In this document: one piece after another, positions 1-8,425 of the stretch
Numbering within the stretch: the first letter of the stretch is position 1
Layout: every line of letters begins with the position of its first letter
Assembly (NCBI RefSeq): GCF_004346925.1
Contig: NZ_CP031167.1
Coordinates: 4,174,001 to 4,238,000 of the forward strand
Length of the DNA: 64,000 bases
Source of the DNA: Stenotrophomonas sp. ASS1
GTDB taxonomy: Bacteria > Pseudomonadota > Gammaproteobacteria > Xanthomonadales > Xanthomonadaceae
Reading direction: 5' to 3'
The notes under the pieces: model-generated
What the model saw: only the letters and a program-made list of their open reading frames with translations
What the model was told of the DNA's origin: nothing
The model's database searches: none
Position numbers and translations under genes: made by a program

Positions 1-197
1 GCGCGCCCGATCGGATGGCCATGGTCGAAGCCATCTACTGGGAAATCACCACACCGGACCTGCTGCCCTGGCAGAAGAAGTGCCAGCAGTGGCTGATCGA
101 TCACGGCATTGCCCGGCCGCCGCTGCCGCAGTACATCCGCGAAAAGCGTGAAGCATTCGGGTTCCCGGCGAAGGAGCAGGACATCCCCCCGTTGTAG
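1..197 (+). CDS. C-terminal end of an unidentified protein (cut by window edge)
   Basis: The reading frame is open from the left edge and stops with TAG at 195-197, giving about 65 residues. The tail is hydrophilic and rich in Trp, Gln and Pro, and reads WQKKCQQWLIDHGIARPP. I do not recognise the family from this fragment, and the start lies outside the window. It converges on yegS, with only 15 bases between the two stops. Confidence 0.6.
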   Translation, partial: APDRMAMVEAIYWEITTPDLLPWQKKCQQWLIDHGIARPPLPQYIREKREAFGFPAKEQDIPPL

Positions 198-212
198 GAC
201 TTCCGGTCCGGC

Positions 213-1148
213 TCAGCGCGGCTCGGACAACAGGGCACAGCCCACGGGCAGGTGCATCCGCACCCTGCCCGGCACGCACGCGATGCGGAACTGGCGCGCC
301 TGTACCGGTTCGCCGTCCAGGTTGAGCGTCAACGGACGCTCGGATTCCACCTGCAGCCACGGCAGGCGCGCGCGCGTCGCCAGCTGTTCCAGTGCGGCCT
401 GGGTGCCCGACTTCAGCATCTGGCCGAGCGTGGCGGTGACTTCACCTTCCAGCTCCGGAAGCACCGTCACGTCCAGCTGCCCATCATCGATCAGCGCCTG
501 CGGGCACAATTGCTGGCCACCACCGGCCTGGCGGCCATTGCCGATGCCGAGCGCGATGAAGTCGCCTTCCCACGCGAAATCCGGGCCCGACAGGCGCGCA
601 TGGATCGGCTCGATCCGCCCCAGCTTGGCAATGCCGGTGATCACGTAGGCCAGCCCGCCCAGCATCTTCTTCAGGCCGGCATCGGTCTCCACCGTCACCT
701 GCGTGCCGAAGCCACCGCTGGCGAGGTTGGCGCACCACCATTGCGTGCCATCGGCGTCCACGCGCAGCAGATCGATGGCATGCGGCGTGGCCTGCCCGAT
801 CAAGGCCAAGGCCGCCTTCGGCTCGGTCGGGATGCCGGCCGCAGTCGCGAAGTCGTTGGCGGTCCCCATCGGGATCAGCGCCAGCGAGGGCAACGCATCT
901 GCCGGCTCCTCACGATGCGCCAGTGTCTCGGCCACCGCGCTGAGCGTGCCGTCGCCACCGGCGGCCACGATCACGTCCACGCCATGATCGATCGCCTCGG
1001 CCACGTAGCGTTCGGCGTCACCGTCTTCCCAGGTCACCCGCACTTCCAGCTGCACGCCCTGCCCACGCCAATGACCGACCGCGTCGCGCAGCTCGTCATT
1101 GCCTGCGGATTTTCCGTTGAGGATCAGGCGCCAGCGCGGGGTGGTCAT
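213..1148 (-). CDS. yegS: Lipid kinase, YegS/diacylglycerol kinase family
   Basis: Predicted cytosolic or membrane-associated lipid kinase that phosphorylates phosphatidylglycerol- or diacylglycerol-type lipids with ATP. The 311-residue length fits YegS. The nucleotide-binding motif GGDGT is at about residues 64-68, and a second glycine-rich motif (PMGTANDFA) follows at about residues 100-108. I chose the ATG at 1148 because the protein then begins [13 protein letters not shown], the usual N-terminus of the fold; a start 27 bases upstream (1175) would add a non-conserved MPPPSWKHR. The gene stands alone, converging on the partial gene at the left edge. The lipid substrate is inferred from the family only. 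Confidence 0.9.
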   Translation of the reverse strand: MTTPRWRLILNGKSAGNDELRDAVGHWRGQGVQLEVRVTWEDGDAERYVAEAIDHGVDVIVAAGGDGTLSAVAETLAHREEPADALPSLALIPMGTANDFATAAGIPTEPKAALALIGQATPHAIDLLRVDADGTQWWCANLASGGFGTQVTVETDAGLKKMLGGLAYVITGIAKLGRIEPIHARLSGPDFAWEGDFIALGIGNGRQAGGGQQLCPQALIDDGQLDVTVLPELEGEVTATLGQMLKSGTQAALEQLATRARLPWLQVESERPLTLNLDGEPVQARQFRIACVPGRVRMHLPVGCALLSEPR

Positions 1149-1199
1149 GCGGTGCTTCCAGGACGGGGGTGGCACAGGCTAGCAATGCGCCGTTTGTCC

Positions 1200-1332
1200 G
1201 CAGTGAATGTCACGCAGGTGTCATTCAGCTGCTGGAGAATGGAAGGCCATAGCAGGGACGACGGATGGAGGCAGGATCAGCCTCCCACGCATGCAGCGAG
1301 GCCACGCCAGTGATTGGCGTGGCTTTTTTTTT
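1200..1332 (+). ncRNA. Candidate small RNA ending in a strong intrinsic terminator
   Basis: Both flanking genes are on the minus strand, yet the plus strand carries an almost ideal terminator at 1301-1332. Just before it, 1266-1284 can form GGAGGC-loop-GCCTCC. No ORF on the plus strand uses the terminator. A short transcript starting in the gap upstream of yegS would explain it. The 5' end is a guess, I did not find a convincing promoter, and no RNA family was recognised. Confidence 0.35.
1301..1332 (+). terminator. Rho-independent terminator with nine-T tail
   Basis: Perfect 9-bp stem, GCCACGCCA at 1301-1309 with TGGCGTGGC at 1315-1323, loop GTGAT, followed by nine Ts at 1324-1332. It works in the plus direction, against the orientation of both neighbouring genes. 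Confidence 0.8.
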
Positions 1333-1337
1333 GGTGC

Positions 1338-1400
1338 GTAGGGAGTGCGAACCAAGGTTCGCACCCACCCGGTGGGTAGATCCACGCCATGCGTGGATGC
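1338..1400. repeat. SMAG-type REP palindromes (two units)
   Basis: Two short palindromes, each led by GTAG: one with arms around GTGCGAACC/GGTTCGCAC and one with ATCCACGCCATGCGTGGAT. They sit just downstream of the GNAT gene stop. Confidence 0.7.
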
Positions 1401-1408
1401 ACTTCGCC

Positions 1409-1900
1409 TCAGCCGTTGGCGAAATCGTGCAATGCCTGGCCCTGCAGCCGGTACACGGTCCACTCGTCCTGCGGCGTGGCGCCAGCGGCGGTGTAGAACT
1501 CGATGGCCGGGGTATTCCAGTCCAGCACCGACCATTCGAAACGACCGCAACCCTCGGCCACGGCCTGGCGTGCGATGTACTTCAGCAGCGCCTTGCCGGC
1601 GCCTGCGCCGCGCTTTTCCTGGCTGACATACAGGTCTTCCAGGTAGATGCCCTTGCGGCCCAGCCAGGTGGAGTAGTTGTAGAAATACACGGCGTAACCA
1701 ATGGGCTCGCCGTCGGCTTCGCAGATCAGCGCGCGCGCCGTGGCATCGGCACCGAACAAGCTCTCGGCGATGCCGATCTCATCGGTCTGCACCGAATGCT
1801 CGGCCTTCTCGTAGATGGCCAGTTCGCGGATGAAGCGCAGGATCAGACCGGCGTCGGCCACGGTGGCCGCGCGGATGTTCAACACGGCCGCCGTGCCCAT
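1409..1900 (-). CDS. GNAT-family N-acetyltransferase, diamine acetyltransferase-like
   Basis: Predicted acetyl-CoA-dependent N-acetyltransferase of 163 residues, resembling spermidine/spermine (SAT-like) enzymes. The acetyl-CoA loop appears as EKRGAGAGKALL at about residues 95-106, after the strand YLEDLYV. The C-terminal half has the usual WSVLDWN...AIEFYTAAGA pattern. The ATG at 1898-1900 is only three bases downstream of the rpe stop, so translation is probably coupled and the two form an operon. The acceptor substrate is not determined by the sequence; a polyamine or thialysine is plausible from the family. Confidence 0.85.
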   Translation of the reverse strand: MGTAAVLNIRAATVADAGLILRFIRELAIYEKAEHSVQTDEIGIAESLFGADATARALICEADGEPIGYAVYFYNYSTWLGRKGIYLEDLYVSQEKRGAGAGKALLKYIARQAVAEGCGRFEWSVLDWNTPAIEFYTAAGATPQDEWTVYRLQGQALHDFANG

Positions 1901-1903
1901 GGT

Positions 1904-2581
1904 TCAGCCCCGCGCCGCAGAGACATTCGCGCGCATCTGCGCGATCACGTCCTGGTAGCTGGTCTTGGCATTGAAGATGGCCGAGCCGGCAACGAAGGTA
2001 TCGGCGCCGGCAGCGGCGACCTCGCCGATGTTGTCGGCCTTCACGCCGCCGTCGATCTCCAGGCGGATGTCCTTGCCGCTGGCATCGATCATCTTGCGCA
2101 CCACGCGCAGCTTGTCCAGCGCCGAGGGAATGAAGGCCTGGCCGCCGAAGCCCGGGTTGACCGACATCAGCAGCACCAGATCCAGGTCGTCCAGTACCCA
2201 GTCGAGGATGTCCACCGGCGTGGCCGGATTGAGCACGATGCCCGGCTTGCAGCCCAGCGAGCGGATCAGCTGGATGGTGCGGTGCACGTGGCGGCTCGCT
2301 TCCGGGTGGAAGCTGATGTAGGTGGCACCGGCTTCGGCGAAGTCCGGGATGATGCGGTCCACGGGCTCGACCATCAGGTGCACGTCGATCGGCGCGGTCA
2401 CGCCGTGCTTGCGCAGCGCCTGGCAGACCATCGGGCCGATGGTCAGGTTCGGCACGTAGTGGTTGTCCATCACATCGAAGTGGACCCAGTCCGCGCCGGC
2501 GGCGAGGACGTTGTCGACTTCCTCGCCGAGGCGGGCGAAGTTGGCGGACAGGATGGAGGGGGCGATGAGGCAGTTGGACAT
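1904..2581 (-). CDS. rpe: Ribulose-phosphate 3-epimerase
   Basis: Interconverts ribulose 5-phosphate and xylulose 5-phosphate in the pentose phosphate pathway; a cytosolic TIM-barrel enzyme of 225 residues. Visible family landmarks are [15 protein letters not shown] at the N-terminus, [13 protein letters not shown] (metal His and catalytic Asp), [15 protein letters not shown], and EIDGGVK with the second catalytic Asp. The start at 2581 ([12 protein letters not shown]) matches the family; a start 15 bases upstream only adds MQGPA. It is followed at once by the GNAT gene. Confidence 0.97.
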   Translation of the reverse strand: MSNCLIAPSILSANFARLGEEVDNVLAAGADWVHFDVMDNHYVPNLTIGPMVCQALRKHGVTAPIDVHLMVEPVDRIIPDFAEAGATYISFHPEASRHVHRTIQLIRSLGCKPGIVLNPATPVDILDWVLDDLDLVLLMSVNPGFGGQAFIPSALDKLRVVRKMIDASGKDIRLEIDGGVKADNIGEVAAAGADTFVAGSAIFNAKTSYQDVIAQMRANVSAARG

Positions 2582-2611
2582 GGCCGGGCCTTGCAACGAG
2601 GGGAAAGTGGG

Positions 2612-2941
2612 TCAGCGCTTGCGCAGGGTCTTGATGCGGTCGTAGGCGGCATTGATCCGCCGCGACTTCTGCTCGGCCTGCTGCTGCAGCTCGGGGGCGG
2701 CGCCGCCGAGCTTGTCGGGGTGGTACTGCGAGATCAGCCTGCGGTAGGCGCGCTCGACCTCGGCATCGGTGGCCTCGGAGGTCAGCCCCAGCTCCCGGTA
2801 CGGGTTCTCCTTGTTCAGGCGGAACCAGTCCGAGTCGAAGGCGTGGCCGATCAACAGGCCGACCACCGCGCCGAACAGCGGATTGGGCCGGAACAGCAGG
2901 GCGCCGGCGATGAATCCGAGCAGTTTTCCGTACCAGCGCAT
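2612..2941 (-). CDS. Small membrane-anchored J-domain protein
   Basis: A 109-residue co-chaperone-like protein. It has an N-terminal hydrophobic segment (about residues 6-31, containing GFIAGALLF and GAVVGLLIGHAF) and then a J domain at about residues 46-105 with the invariant HPDK, which stimulates Hsp70 (DnaK) ATPase in this family. It resembles the J-domain end of DjlA but lacks the TerB-like middle. I chose the ATG at 2941 because GGAG lies just upstream; the longer ATG at 2977 lacks a ribosome site. It is divergent from purC and upstream of rpe on the same strand. Confidence 0.85.
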   Translation of the reverse strand: MRWYGKLLGFIAGALLFRPNPLFGAVVGLLIGHAFDSDWFRLNKENPYRELGLTSEATDAEVERAYRRLISQYHPDKLGGAAPELQQQAEQKSRRINAAYDRIKTLRKR

Positions 2942-3082
2942 GGCGCTCCGGGGTCGACCGACGAAATGGACGCTCATTTTACGTCACAGCGGGCCCGGAC
3001 GGCTTTACACTAGGCCGCCCGCTGGTCAGCGGGCCCGCCGGGTCCGCTGGGCAGCCGTATCGACAACGCCCCAGGAGTGCCC

Positions 3083-4009
3083 GTGCCAACCACGCTGTTG
3101 CAATCCGATCTCCCCGGCCTGCCCTTGCGCCATCGCGGCAAGGTGCGTGATGTGTTCGATATCCCGCGCGAGCGGCTGCCAGCAGGGACCCCGCCGGGCG
3201 ACTACCTGCTGATGGTGGCCACCGATCGCCTATCGGCGTTCGACGTGGTCCTGCCCGACCCGATCCCGGGCAAGGGCGAGATGCTCTGCCAGGTCTCCAA
3301 CTTCTGGTTCGCCAAGACCGCGCACCTGATGCCCAACCACCTGACCGGCATCGACGTGGCCAGCGTGCTGCCCGAAGGCGTGGACCCGGCCCTGTACGCC
3401 AAGCGCGCGGTGGTCACCCGCAAGCTGAAGCCGGTGCCGGTGGAAGCGATCGCCCGCGGCTACCTGATCGGCAGCGGCTGGAAGGACTACCAGCGCACCG
3501 GCAAGGTCAGCGGCATCGACCTGCCCGACGGCCTGCGCCAGGCCGAGCAGCTGCCCGAGCCGATCTTCACCCCCTCGACCAAGGCCGCCGTGGGCGACCA
3601 TGACGAGAACATCGATTTCGATGCGATGGTGAAGCAGGTCGGTGCCGAGATGGCCGAGCGCGTGCGCGATGCCACCCTGCGCATCTACAAGTTCGCCGCC
3701 GAATATGCCCGCGAGCGCGGCATCATCCTGGCCGATACCAAGTTCGAGTTCGGTACCGACGCCGATGGCCGCCTGTACATCATGGACGAGATGCTGACGC
3801 CGGATTCCTCGCGTTACTGGCCGGCCGACGAGTACGAAGTGGGCACCAGCCCGCCGAGCTACGACAAGCAGTTCGTGCGCGATTACCTGGAGACGCTGGA
3901 CTGGGGCAAGACCGCCCCGGGCCCGACCATCCCGGCCGAGATCATCGAGCGCACCCGCGCCAAGTACGCCGAGGCGCTGCAGCGCCTGGCCGGGATCAGC
4001 GTCGACTGA
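3083..4009 (+). CDS. purC: Phosphoribosylaminoimidazole-succinocarboxamide synthase (SAICAR synthetase)
   Basis: Joins CAIR and aspartate with ATP in purine biosynthesis; about 308 residues, the long form typical of this lineage. The N-terminus [12 protein letters not shown] carries the ATP-binding segment, ATDRLSAFD is the family signature, and DTKFEFG and [12 protein letters not shown] sit in the C-terminal half. Two in-frame GTG codons exist (3077, 3083). AGGAG at 3073-3077 overlaps the first and lies five bases before the second, so GTG 3083 is preferred. It is transcribed alone, divergent from the J-domain gene. Confidence 0.96.
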   Translation: MPTTLLQSDLPGLPLRHRGKVRDVFDIPRERLPAGTPPGDYLLMVATDRLSAFDVVLPDPIPGKGEMLCQVSNFWFAKTAHLMPNHLTGIDVASVLPEGVDPALYAKRAVVTRKLKPVPVEAIARGYLIGSGWKDYQRTGKVSGIDLPDGLRQAEQLPEPIFTPSTKAAVGDHDENIDFDAMVKQVGAEMAERVRDATLRIYKFAAEYARERGIILADTKFEFGTDADGRLYIMDEMLTPDSSRYWPADEYEVGTSPPSYDKQFVRDYLETLDWGKTAPGPTIPAEIIERTRAKYAEALQRLAGISVD

Positions 4010-4016
4010 TGCCCTG

Positions 4017-4047
4017 CGCCCCCCCGCCGGTCTGGCTGGGGGCGTTC
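4017..4047 (+). terminator. Possible terminator of purC
   Basis: A GC-rich hairpin (CGCCCCC...TGGGGGCG) eight bases after the purC stop, followed by only TTCT. The weak T tail makes termination uncertain. Confidence 0.45.
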
Positions 4048-4055
4048 TGAATGCG

Positions 4056-4358
4056 GTACTGCCGGCCGCTGGCCGGCAACCTCGCGAACCTGCAGCCAGG
4101 CATGGCCTGGCTCTACTGCCGGTTGCCTGGGGTAGTGCCGGCCGCTGGCCGGCAACCTCGCGAACCTGCAGCCAGGCATGGCCTGGCTCTACTGCCGGTT
4201 GCCTGGGGGTAGTGCCGGCCGCTGGCCGGCAACCTCGCGAACCTGCAGCCAGGCATGGCCTGGCTCTACTGCCGGTTGCCTGGGGTACTGCCGGCCGCTG
4301 GCCGGCAACCTCGCGAACTCGGCTATGCTCTGGATTGCCGGCCAGCGGCCGGCACTAC
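4056..4358. repeat. Tandem SMAG array, about 76-bp period
   Basis: Four units begin at 4056, 4132, 4209 and 4285. Each contains a GTAG/GTAC-led TGCCGGCCGCTGGCCGGCA palindrome, a CCTCGCGAACCTGCAG spacer, and an inverted CCAGGCATGGCCTGG palindrome ending in CTAC. The last unit decays and closes with an inverted copy at 4336-4358. It fills the gap between purC and the next gene. Confidence 0.9.
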
Positions 4359-4382
4359 CGTTGTCCGAGGAAGCATCGCAGC

Positions 4383-4868
4383 ATGCAGACATCCACCGAG
4401 CTTGCGCGGCCGATCGACCGCTATTTCGCCAGCTACTCCGACGACCACCGCAATGTGATCAACCAGCGCATCCACGTGGTGGCGGTGCCGGCAATCCTGT
4501 GGTCGGTGGTGGCCCTGCTGTGGTGCCTGCCGCCGCTGATCACCTGGTTCCAGTACGGCATCTGGTCGGCGTTCGCGATGTTCAGCGCCTGGTGCTTCTA
4601 CAACAAGCTGTCGCGCCCGCTGGGCATCGGCATGCTCATCCAGTTCTTCGTGTTCGGCTGCCTGTGCAGGCTGCTGGAGGCCGAGATCGGCCTGCACAAC
4701 CTGTTCTGGCTGGCGGTGGGCGTGTTCGTTGTGGCCTGGATCGCCCAGTTCATCGGTCACAAGTTCGAGGGCCGCAAGCCCAGCTTCCTGACCGACCTGA
4801 CCTACCTGCTGATCGGCCCGGCCTGGGTGATGGCCAAGTTCTACCGCAAGCTCGACTGGCGCTACTGA
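4383..4868 (+). CDS. Mpo1-like / DUF962 membrane protein
   Basis: A 161-residue integral membrane protein. The N-terminus carries the family pattern of an acidic/His motif (SYSDDHRNVINQRIHVVAVP), followed by about four hydrophobic segments and a second motif, FIGHKFEGRKPSF, near residues 120-132. In yeast, Mpo1 of this family is an Fe2+-dependent dioxygenase acting on 2-hydroxy fatty acids; the bacterial substrate is not known to me. The ATG at 4383 is the first start after the repeat array; GAGGAA about ten bases upstream may be the ribosome site. Confidence 0.85.
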   Translation: MQTSTELARPIDRYFASYSDDHRNVINQRIHVVAVPAILWSVVALLWCLPPLITWFQYGIWSAFAMFSAWCFYNKLSRPLGIGMLIQFFVFGCLCRLLEAEIGLHNLFWLAVGVFVVAWIAQFIGHKFEGRKPSFLTDLTYLLIGPAWVMAKFYRKLDWRY

Positions 4869-4991
4869 CCTGCCCGTGGCCGACGGTGCCCCTCGTTTCC
4901 TGAACGGGCAGATTCCGTCACCCGCACTCCACGACGGCCCTGCCAGCCTGCACCGGTGATCCGTTCCCCATCGCCCGCCCGTCGACGGCAG

Positions 4992-5082
4992 CCCCTGTGC
5001 GACAGGGCCTGCGGTCTCCCTGCGTCGGCGTAGGGTGTCCCCCGAGAGCAACCGGGGAGGGACCGCAGCAACGTGATGCTGC
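4992..5082 (+). promoter_or_regulatory. Structured leader upstream of the mrp operon (candidate cis-regulatory RNA)
   Basis: The 333-base gap before mrpA holds several compact helices. One is CCCTGT/ACAGGG at 4993-5007. A possible three-way junction is closed by TGCGGTC/GACCGCA (5010-5066), with inner hairpins CCCTGCG-TCGG-CGTAGGG and CCCCCG...CGGGG. A further hairpin is GCAGCA...TGCTGC at 5065-5082. A cation- or pH-responsive leader would fit an antiporter operon, but I recognise no riboswitch class and cannot show that it is transcribed. Confidence 0.35.
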
Positions 5083-5201
5083 GCTGCAGAAAAAATGAAT
5101 CAGCGGACGTTACATGCAATTGATCGCTGTTCGATGGGTTTCGGCGACATTTCGCAGCCTGTTATCCTCCCTGACCTGCTCGTGAATCATGGATTCCCTG
5201 C

Positions 5202-8033
5202 ATGCTCCCCAGCCTGCCCCTGCTGCTGGCCCTGCCGTTCCTGATGGCAGCGGCTGTTGCGGCCTTCCCCCGTAGTTCGCGCTCGACTGCTGCCTGGCTG
5301 GCGGCGCTGGCGCCGTTGGGCGGGCTGGCCATCCTCGGCTGGCTGACCCCGTCGGTGCTCGACGGCCAGGTGGTGCGGACGATGGTCCCCTGGCTGCCGC
5401 AGATCGGCCTGGACTTCACCCTGCGCCTGGACGGGCTGGCCTGGATGTTCGCCGGGCTGGTGCTCGGCATCGGCGCGCTGGTGGTGCTGTATGCGCGCTA
5501 CTACCTGAGCCAGCAGGACAACGCCCACCGCTTCTACTGCTACCTGCTGCTGTTCATGGGCGCCATGCTGGGCATGGTGCTGTCGGGCAACCTGCTGTTG
5601 CTGATGATCTTCTGGGAAATGACCAGCATCAGCTCGTTCCTGCTGATCGGCTTCTGGTCGCACCGCCAGGACGCCCGCGAAGGCGCGCGCATGGCGCTGG
5701 TGATCACCGGTGGCGGCGGGCTGGCGCTGCTTGGTGGCGTGCTGCTGATCGGCCGCATCGTCGGCAGCTTCGACCTGGACGTGGTGCTGGCCGCCGGCGA
5801 GCAGATCCGCGCCAGCGCGCTGTACCCGTACGCACTGTTCCTGGTGCTGGCCGGCATCTTCACCAAGAGCGCGCAGTTCCCGTTCCACTTCTGGCTGCCG
5901 CACGCGATGGCGGCGCCGACCCCGGTCTCGGCCTACCTGCACTCGGCCACCATGGTGAAGGCCGGTGTGTTCCTGCTGGCGCGGCTGCACCCGGCACTGG
6001 CCGGCAGCGACCTGTTCTTCTACACGGTCAGCGGCATCGGCGCGCTGACCCTGCTGATCGGCGCCTGGAACGCGATCTTCCAGCACGACCTGAAAGGCCT
6101 GCTGGCGTACTCGACCATTTCCCATCTGGGCCTGATCACCCTGCTGTTCGGCCTGTCCACGCCGATGGCAGTGGTGGCCGGCGTGTTCCACATCCTCAAC
6201 CACGCCACCTTCAAGGCCTCGCTGTTCATGGCCGCCGGCATCATCGACCACGAAACCGGCACCCGTGACATGCGCAAGCTGGGCGGCCTGCGCAGGCTGA
6301 TGCCGTTCACCAGCGCGCTGGCGATCATCGCCTCGCTGGCGATGGCCGGCATCCCGCTGCTCAACGGCTTCCTGTCCAAGGAAATGCTGTTCGCCGAAGC
6401 GCTGACCGCTGGCGGCGGCCCAGGCGCCATGCGCACGGCGGTGTCGATCGCGGCGCTGCTGGCCGGTGTGTTCGGCGTGGCCTACAGCCTGCGCTTCGTG
6501 CACGACACCTTCTTCGGCCCCGGCCCGCACGATCTGGACCGCGTGCCGCATGAGCCGCCGCGCTGGATGAAGGTGCCGGTGGAACTGCTGGTGGTGATCT
6601 GCGTGGCGGTGGGCATCGCCCCGGCACTGACCGTGGCGCCGGTGCTGCATGCCGCCGCGGCCTCGATCCTCGGCAATGCCATGCCCGAGTACAGCCTGGC
6701 GGTATGGCACGGTTTCAACCTGCCGCTGGCAATGAGCGCGATCGGCGTGGTCGGTGGCGTGGTGCTGTACTTCGGCCTGCGCAAGCTGATCAACCTGCAC
6801 GGGGTGGAAACCCGCACCACCGGCCGCAACGTGTTCCATGCGCAGCTGGATGCGCTTTCCGCGCTGGCCATGCGCCTGACCAACGGCATCGCCAACGGCA
6901 GCCTGCAGCGCATGCTGCTGGGCCTGGTGCTGGTGGCGATCGTGGTCGCCGCCGCGCCGTTCGTGGCCAATCCGGCCTCGCCGAACTGGACCGCACCGCA
7001 GCCGATCCCGCTGCTGGGCTGGGCGCTGTGGCTGGTGATGATGGCCTGTGCGGTCGCCACCCTGCGCGTCTACAAGCAGCGCCTGCTGGCGGTGCTGCTG
7101 GTCGGCGGCGTCGGCCTGATGGTGGCGCTGACCTTCGTGTTCCTGTCCGCGCCCGACCTCGCCCTGACCCAGCTGCTGGTGGAGATGGTGACCCTGGTGC
7201 TGATGCTGCTCGGCATGAACTACCTGCCCGCGCAGTCCGGGCCGGAGCGGCCGCGCTGGCGCAAGCGCCGCGATGCGGTGATCGCGATCATCGCCGGCGC
7301 CGGCCTGGGTGCGCTGGCCTATTCGGCGATGACGCTGCCGCCGAACACCATGGCCGGCGAGCTGCTCGCCCGTGCCCTGCCCGAGGCCTACGGCCAGAAT
7401 GTGGTCAACGTGATCCTGGTCGACTTCCGCGGCTTCGATACCTTCGGCGAGATCACCGTGTTCGGCATCGCCGCACTGGTGGTGCATGCGCTGCTGCGTC
7501 GCACGCGGATGGCGCCGGAGCAGATCATGCCCGGCCCGCCGATCAAGCTGCCGGTGCCGGCCGACCTGGCGCAGATCATGTTCCCGCTGACGCTTACCGT
7601 ATCGATCTTCCTGTTCCTGCGCGGCCACAACGCGCCGGGCGGTGGCTTCATCGCCGGCCTGGTGCTGGCGGTGCCGCTGCTGATCCAGTACGTGATCCAG
7701 GGCACCGCGTCGGTGGAGTCGCGCTTCGGCTTCGACTACATCCGCTGCATCGGCATGGGCCTGTTGATCGCCCTGCTCAGCGGCAGCGCGTCGATGCTGT
7801 TCGGCGTGCCGTTCCTGACCAGCGGCCACCTCGACCTGCACCTGCCGCTGATCGGCGACGTGCCGCTGGCCAGCGCGATCGGCTTCGACATCGGCGTCTA
7901 TCTGGTGGTGTTCGGTGGCGCCATGCTGATGCTGTCGATGATGGGCACGATCAAGCCGTCGCGTACCCGCACTGCCCGCAAGGGTGAGATCGACCTGCAA
8001 CGCCGTTCGGCACGCACCGGGGAGATGCACTGA
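5202..8033 (+). CDS. mrpA: Monovalent cation/proton antiporter subunit A (MrpA, with fused MrpB domain)
   Basis: Largest subunit (943 residues) of the multisubunit Na+(K+)/H+ antiporter, related to complex I subunit NuoL. The N-terminal two thirds is a multi-helix Proton_antipo domain with the conserved Glu at about residue 139 (FWEMTS) and the TKSAQFPFHFWLPHAM segment with its Lys. The C-terminal third contains the MbhE and MrpB-type domains (HNAPGGGFIAGLV near residue 810), so no separate mrpB is expected and none is present. It starts the operon and its stop overlaps the mrpC ATG (TGATG). The operon likely supports alkaline and salt tolerance. Confidence 0.95.
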   Translation: MLPSLPLLLALPFLMAAAVAAFPRSSRSTAAWLAALAPLGGLAILGWLTPSVLDGQVVRTMVPWLPQIGLDFTLRLDGLAWMFAGLVLGIGALVVLYARYYLSQQDNAHRFYCYLLLFMGAMLGMVLSGNLLLLMIFWEMTSISSFLLIGFWSHRQDAREGARMALVITGGGGLALLGGVLLIGRIVGSFDLDVVLAAGEQIRASALYPYALFLVLAGIFTKSAQFPFHFWLPHAMAAPTPVSAYLHSATMVKAGVFLLARLHPALAGSDLFFYTVSGIGALTLLIGAWNAIFQHDLKGLLAYSTISHLGLITLLFGLSTPMAVVAGVFHILNHATFKASLFMAAGIIDHETGTRDMRKLGGLRRLMPFTSALAIIASLAMAGIPLLNGFLSKEMLFAEALTAGGGPGAMRTAVSIAALLAGVFGVAYSLRFVHDTFFGPGPHDLDRVPHEPPRWMKVPVELLVVICVAVGIAPALTVAPVLHAAAASILGNAMPEYSLAVWHGFNLPLAMSAIGVVGGVVLYFGLRKLINLHGVETRTTGRNVFHAQLDALSALAMRLTNGIANGSLQRMLLGLVLVAIVVAAAPFVANPASPNWTAPQPIPLLGWALWLVMMACAVATLRVYKQRLLAVLLVGGVGLMVALTFVFLSAPDLALTQLLVEMVTLVLMLLGMNYLPAQSGPERPRWRKRRDAVIAIIAGAGLGALAYSAMTLPPNTMAGELLARALPEAYGQNVVNVILVDFRGFDTFGEITVFGIAALVVHALLRRTRMAPEQIMPGPPIKLPVPADLAQIMFPLTLTVSIFLFLRGHNAPGGGFIAGLVLAVPLLIQYVIQGTASVESRFGFDYIRCIGMGLLIALLSGSASMLFGVPFLTSGHLDLHLPLIGDVPLASAIGFDIGVYLVVFGGAMLMLSMMGTIKPSRTRTARKGEIDLQRRSARTGEMH

Positions 8034-8425
8034 TGGAACTGGCCATGGCTACCGCGATCGGCGTACTGACCGCCATCGGCATCTACCTGCTGCTGCGTGC
8101 GCGCAGCTTCGATGTGATCCTCGGCATGACCTTCCTGTCCTACGCCACCAACCTGCTGATCTTCGCCGGTGGCCGCGTGGTGCTGGGCAAGGCACCGGTG
8201 CTGCAGGAAGGCGTGGACAGTCACCTCGGCAACTACACCGATCCGCTGCCACAGGCGCTGGTGCTGACCGCGATCGTGATCGCCTTCGCGATGACCGCAG
8301 TGAGCATCGTGCTGGCCATGCGCAGCCGCAGCGACAACCACAGCGACCATGTGGACGCCCACGAGCCCGACGACGACCTGCAGGATGAGCGCGCCTCGCC
8401 GCGCCAGGGCGAGGACCGCGCATGA
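8033..8425 (+). CDS. mrpC: Na+/H+ antiporter subunit C
   Basis: A 130-residue membrane subunit related to complex I NuoK, with three hydrophobic helices (about residues 4-24, 30-51 and 75-96) and the family stretch GMTFLSYATNLLIF. The C-terminus is a charged cytosolic tail rich in Asp, Glu and Arg. ATG 8033 shares its A with the mrpA stop, and the gene ends in ATGA overlap with mrpD, so translation is coupled on both sides. Confidence 0.95.
   Translation: MELAMATAIGVLTAIGIYLLLRARSFDVILGMTFLSYATNLLIFAGGRVVLGKAPVLQEGVDSHLGNYTDPLPQALVLTAIVIAFAMTAVSIVLAMRSRSDNHSDHVDAHEPDDDLQDERASPRQGEDRA

Noticed and set aside
4056..4358. Regularly spaced repeats as a CRISPR array
   Set aside because: The units are palindromic GTAG elements without unique spacers and no cas genes are present.
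5187..8030. A 947-codon open frame on the minus strand opposite mrpA
   Set aside because: His/Gln/Arg-rich shadow of the GC-rich mrpA frame; no domain, and mrpA is clearly real.
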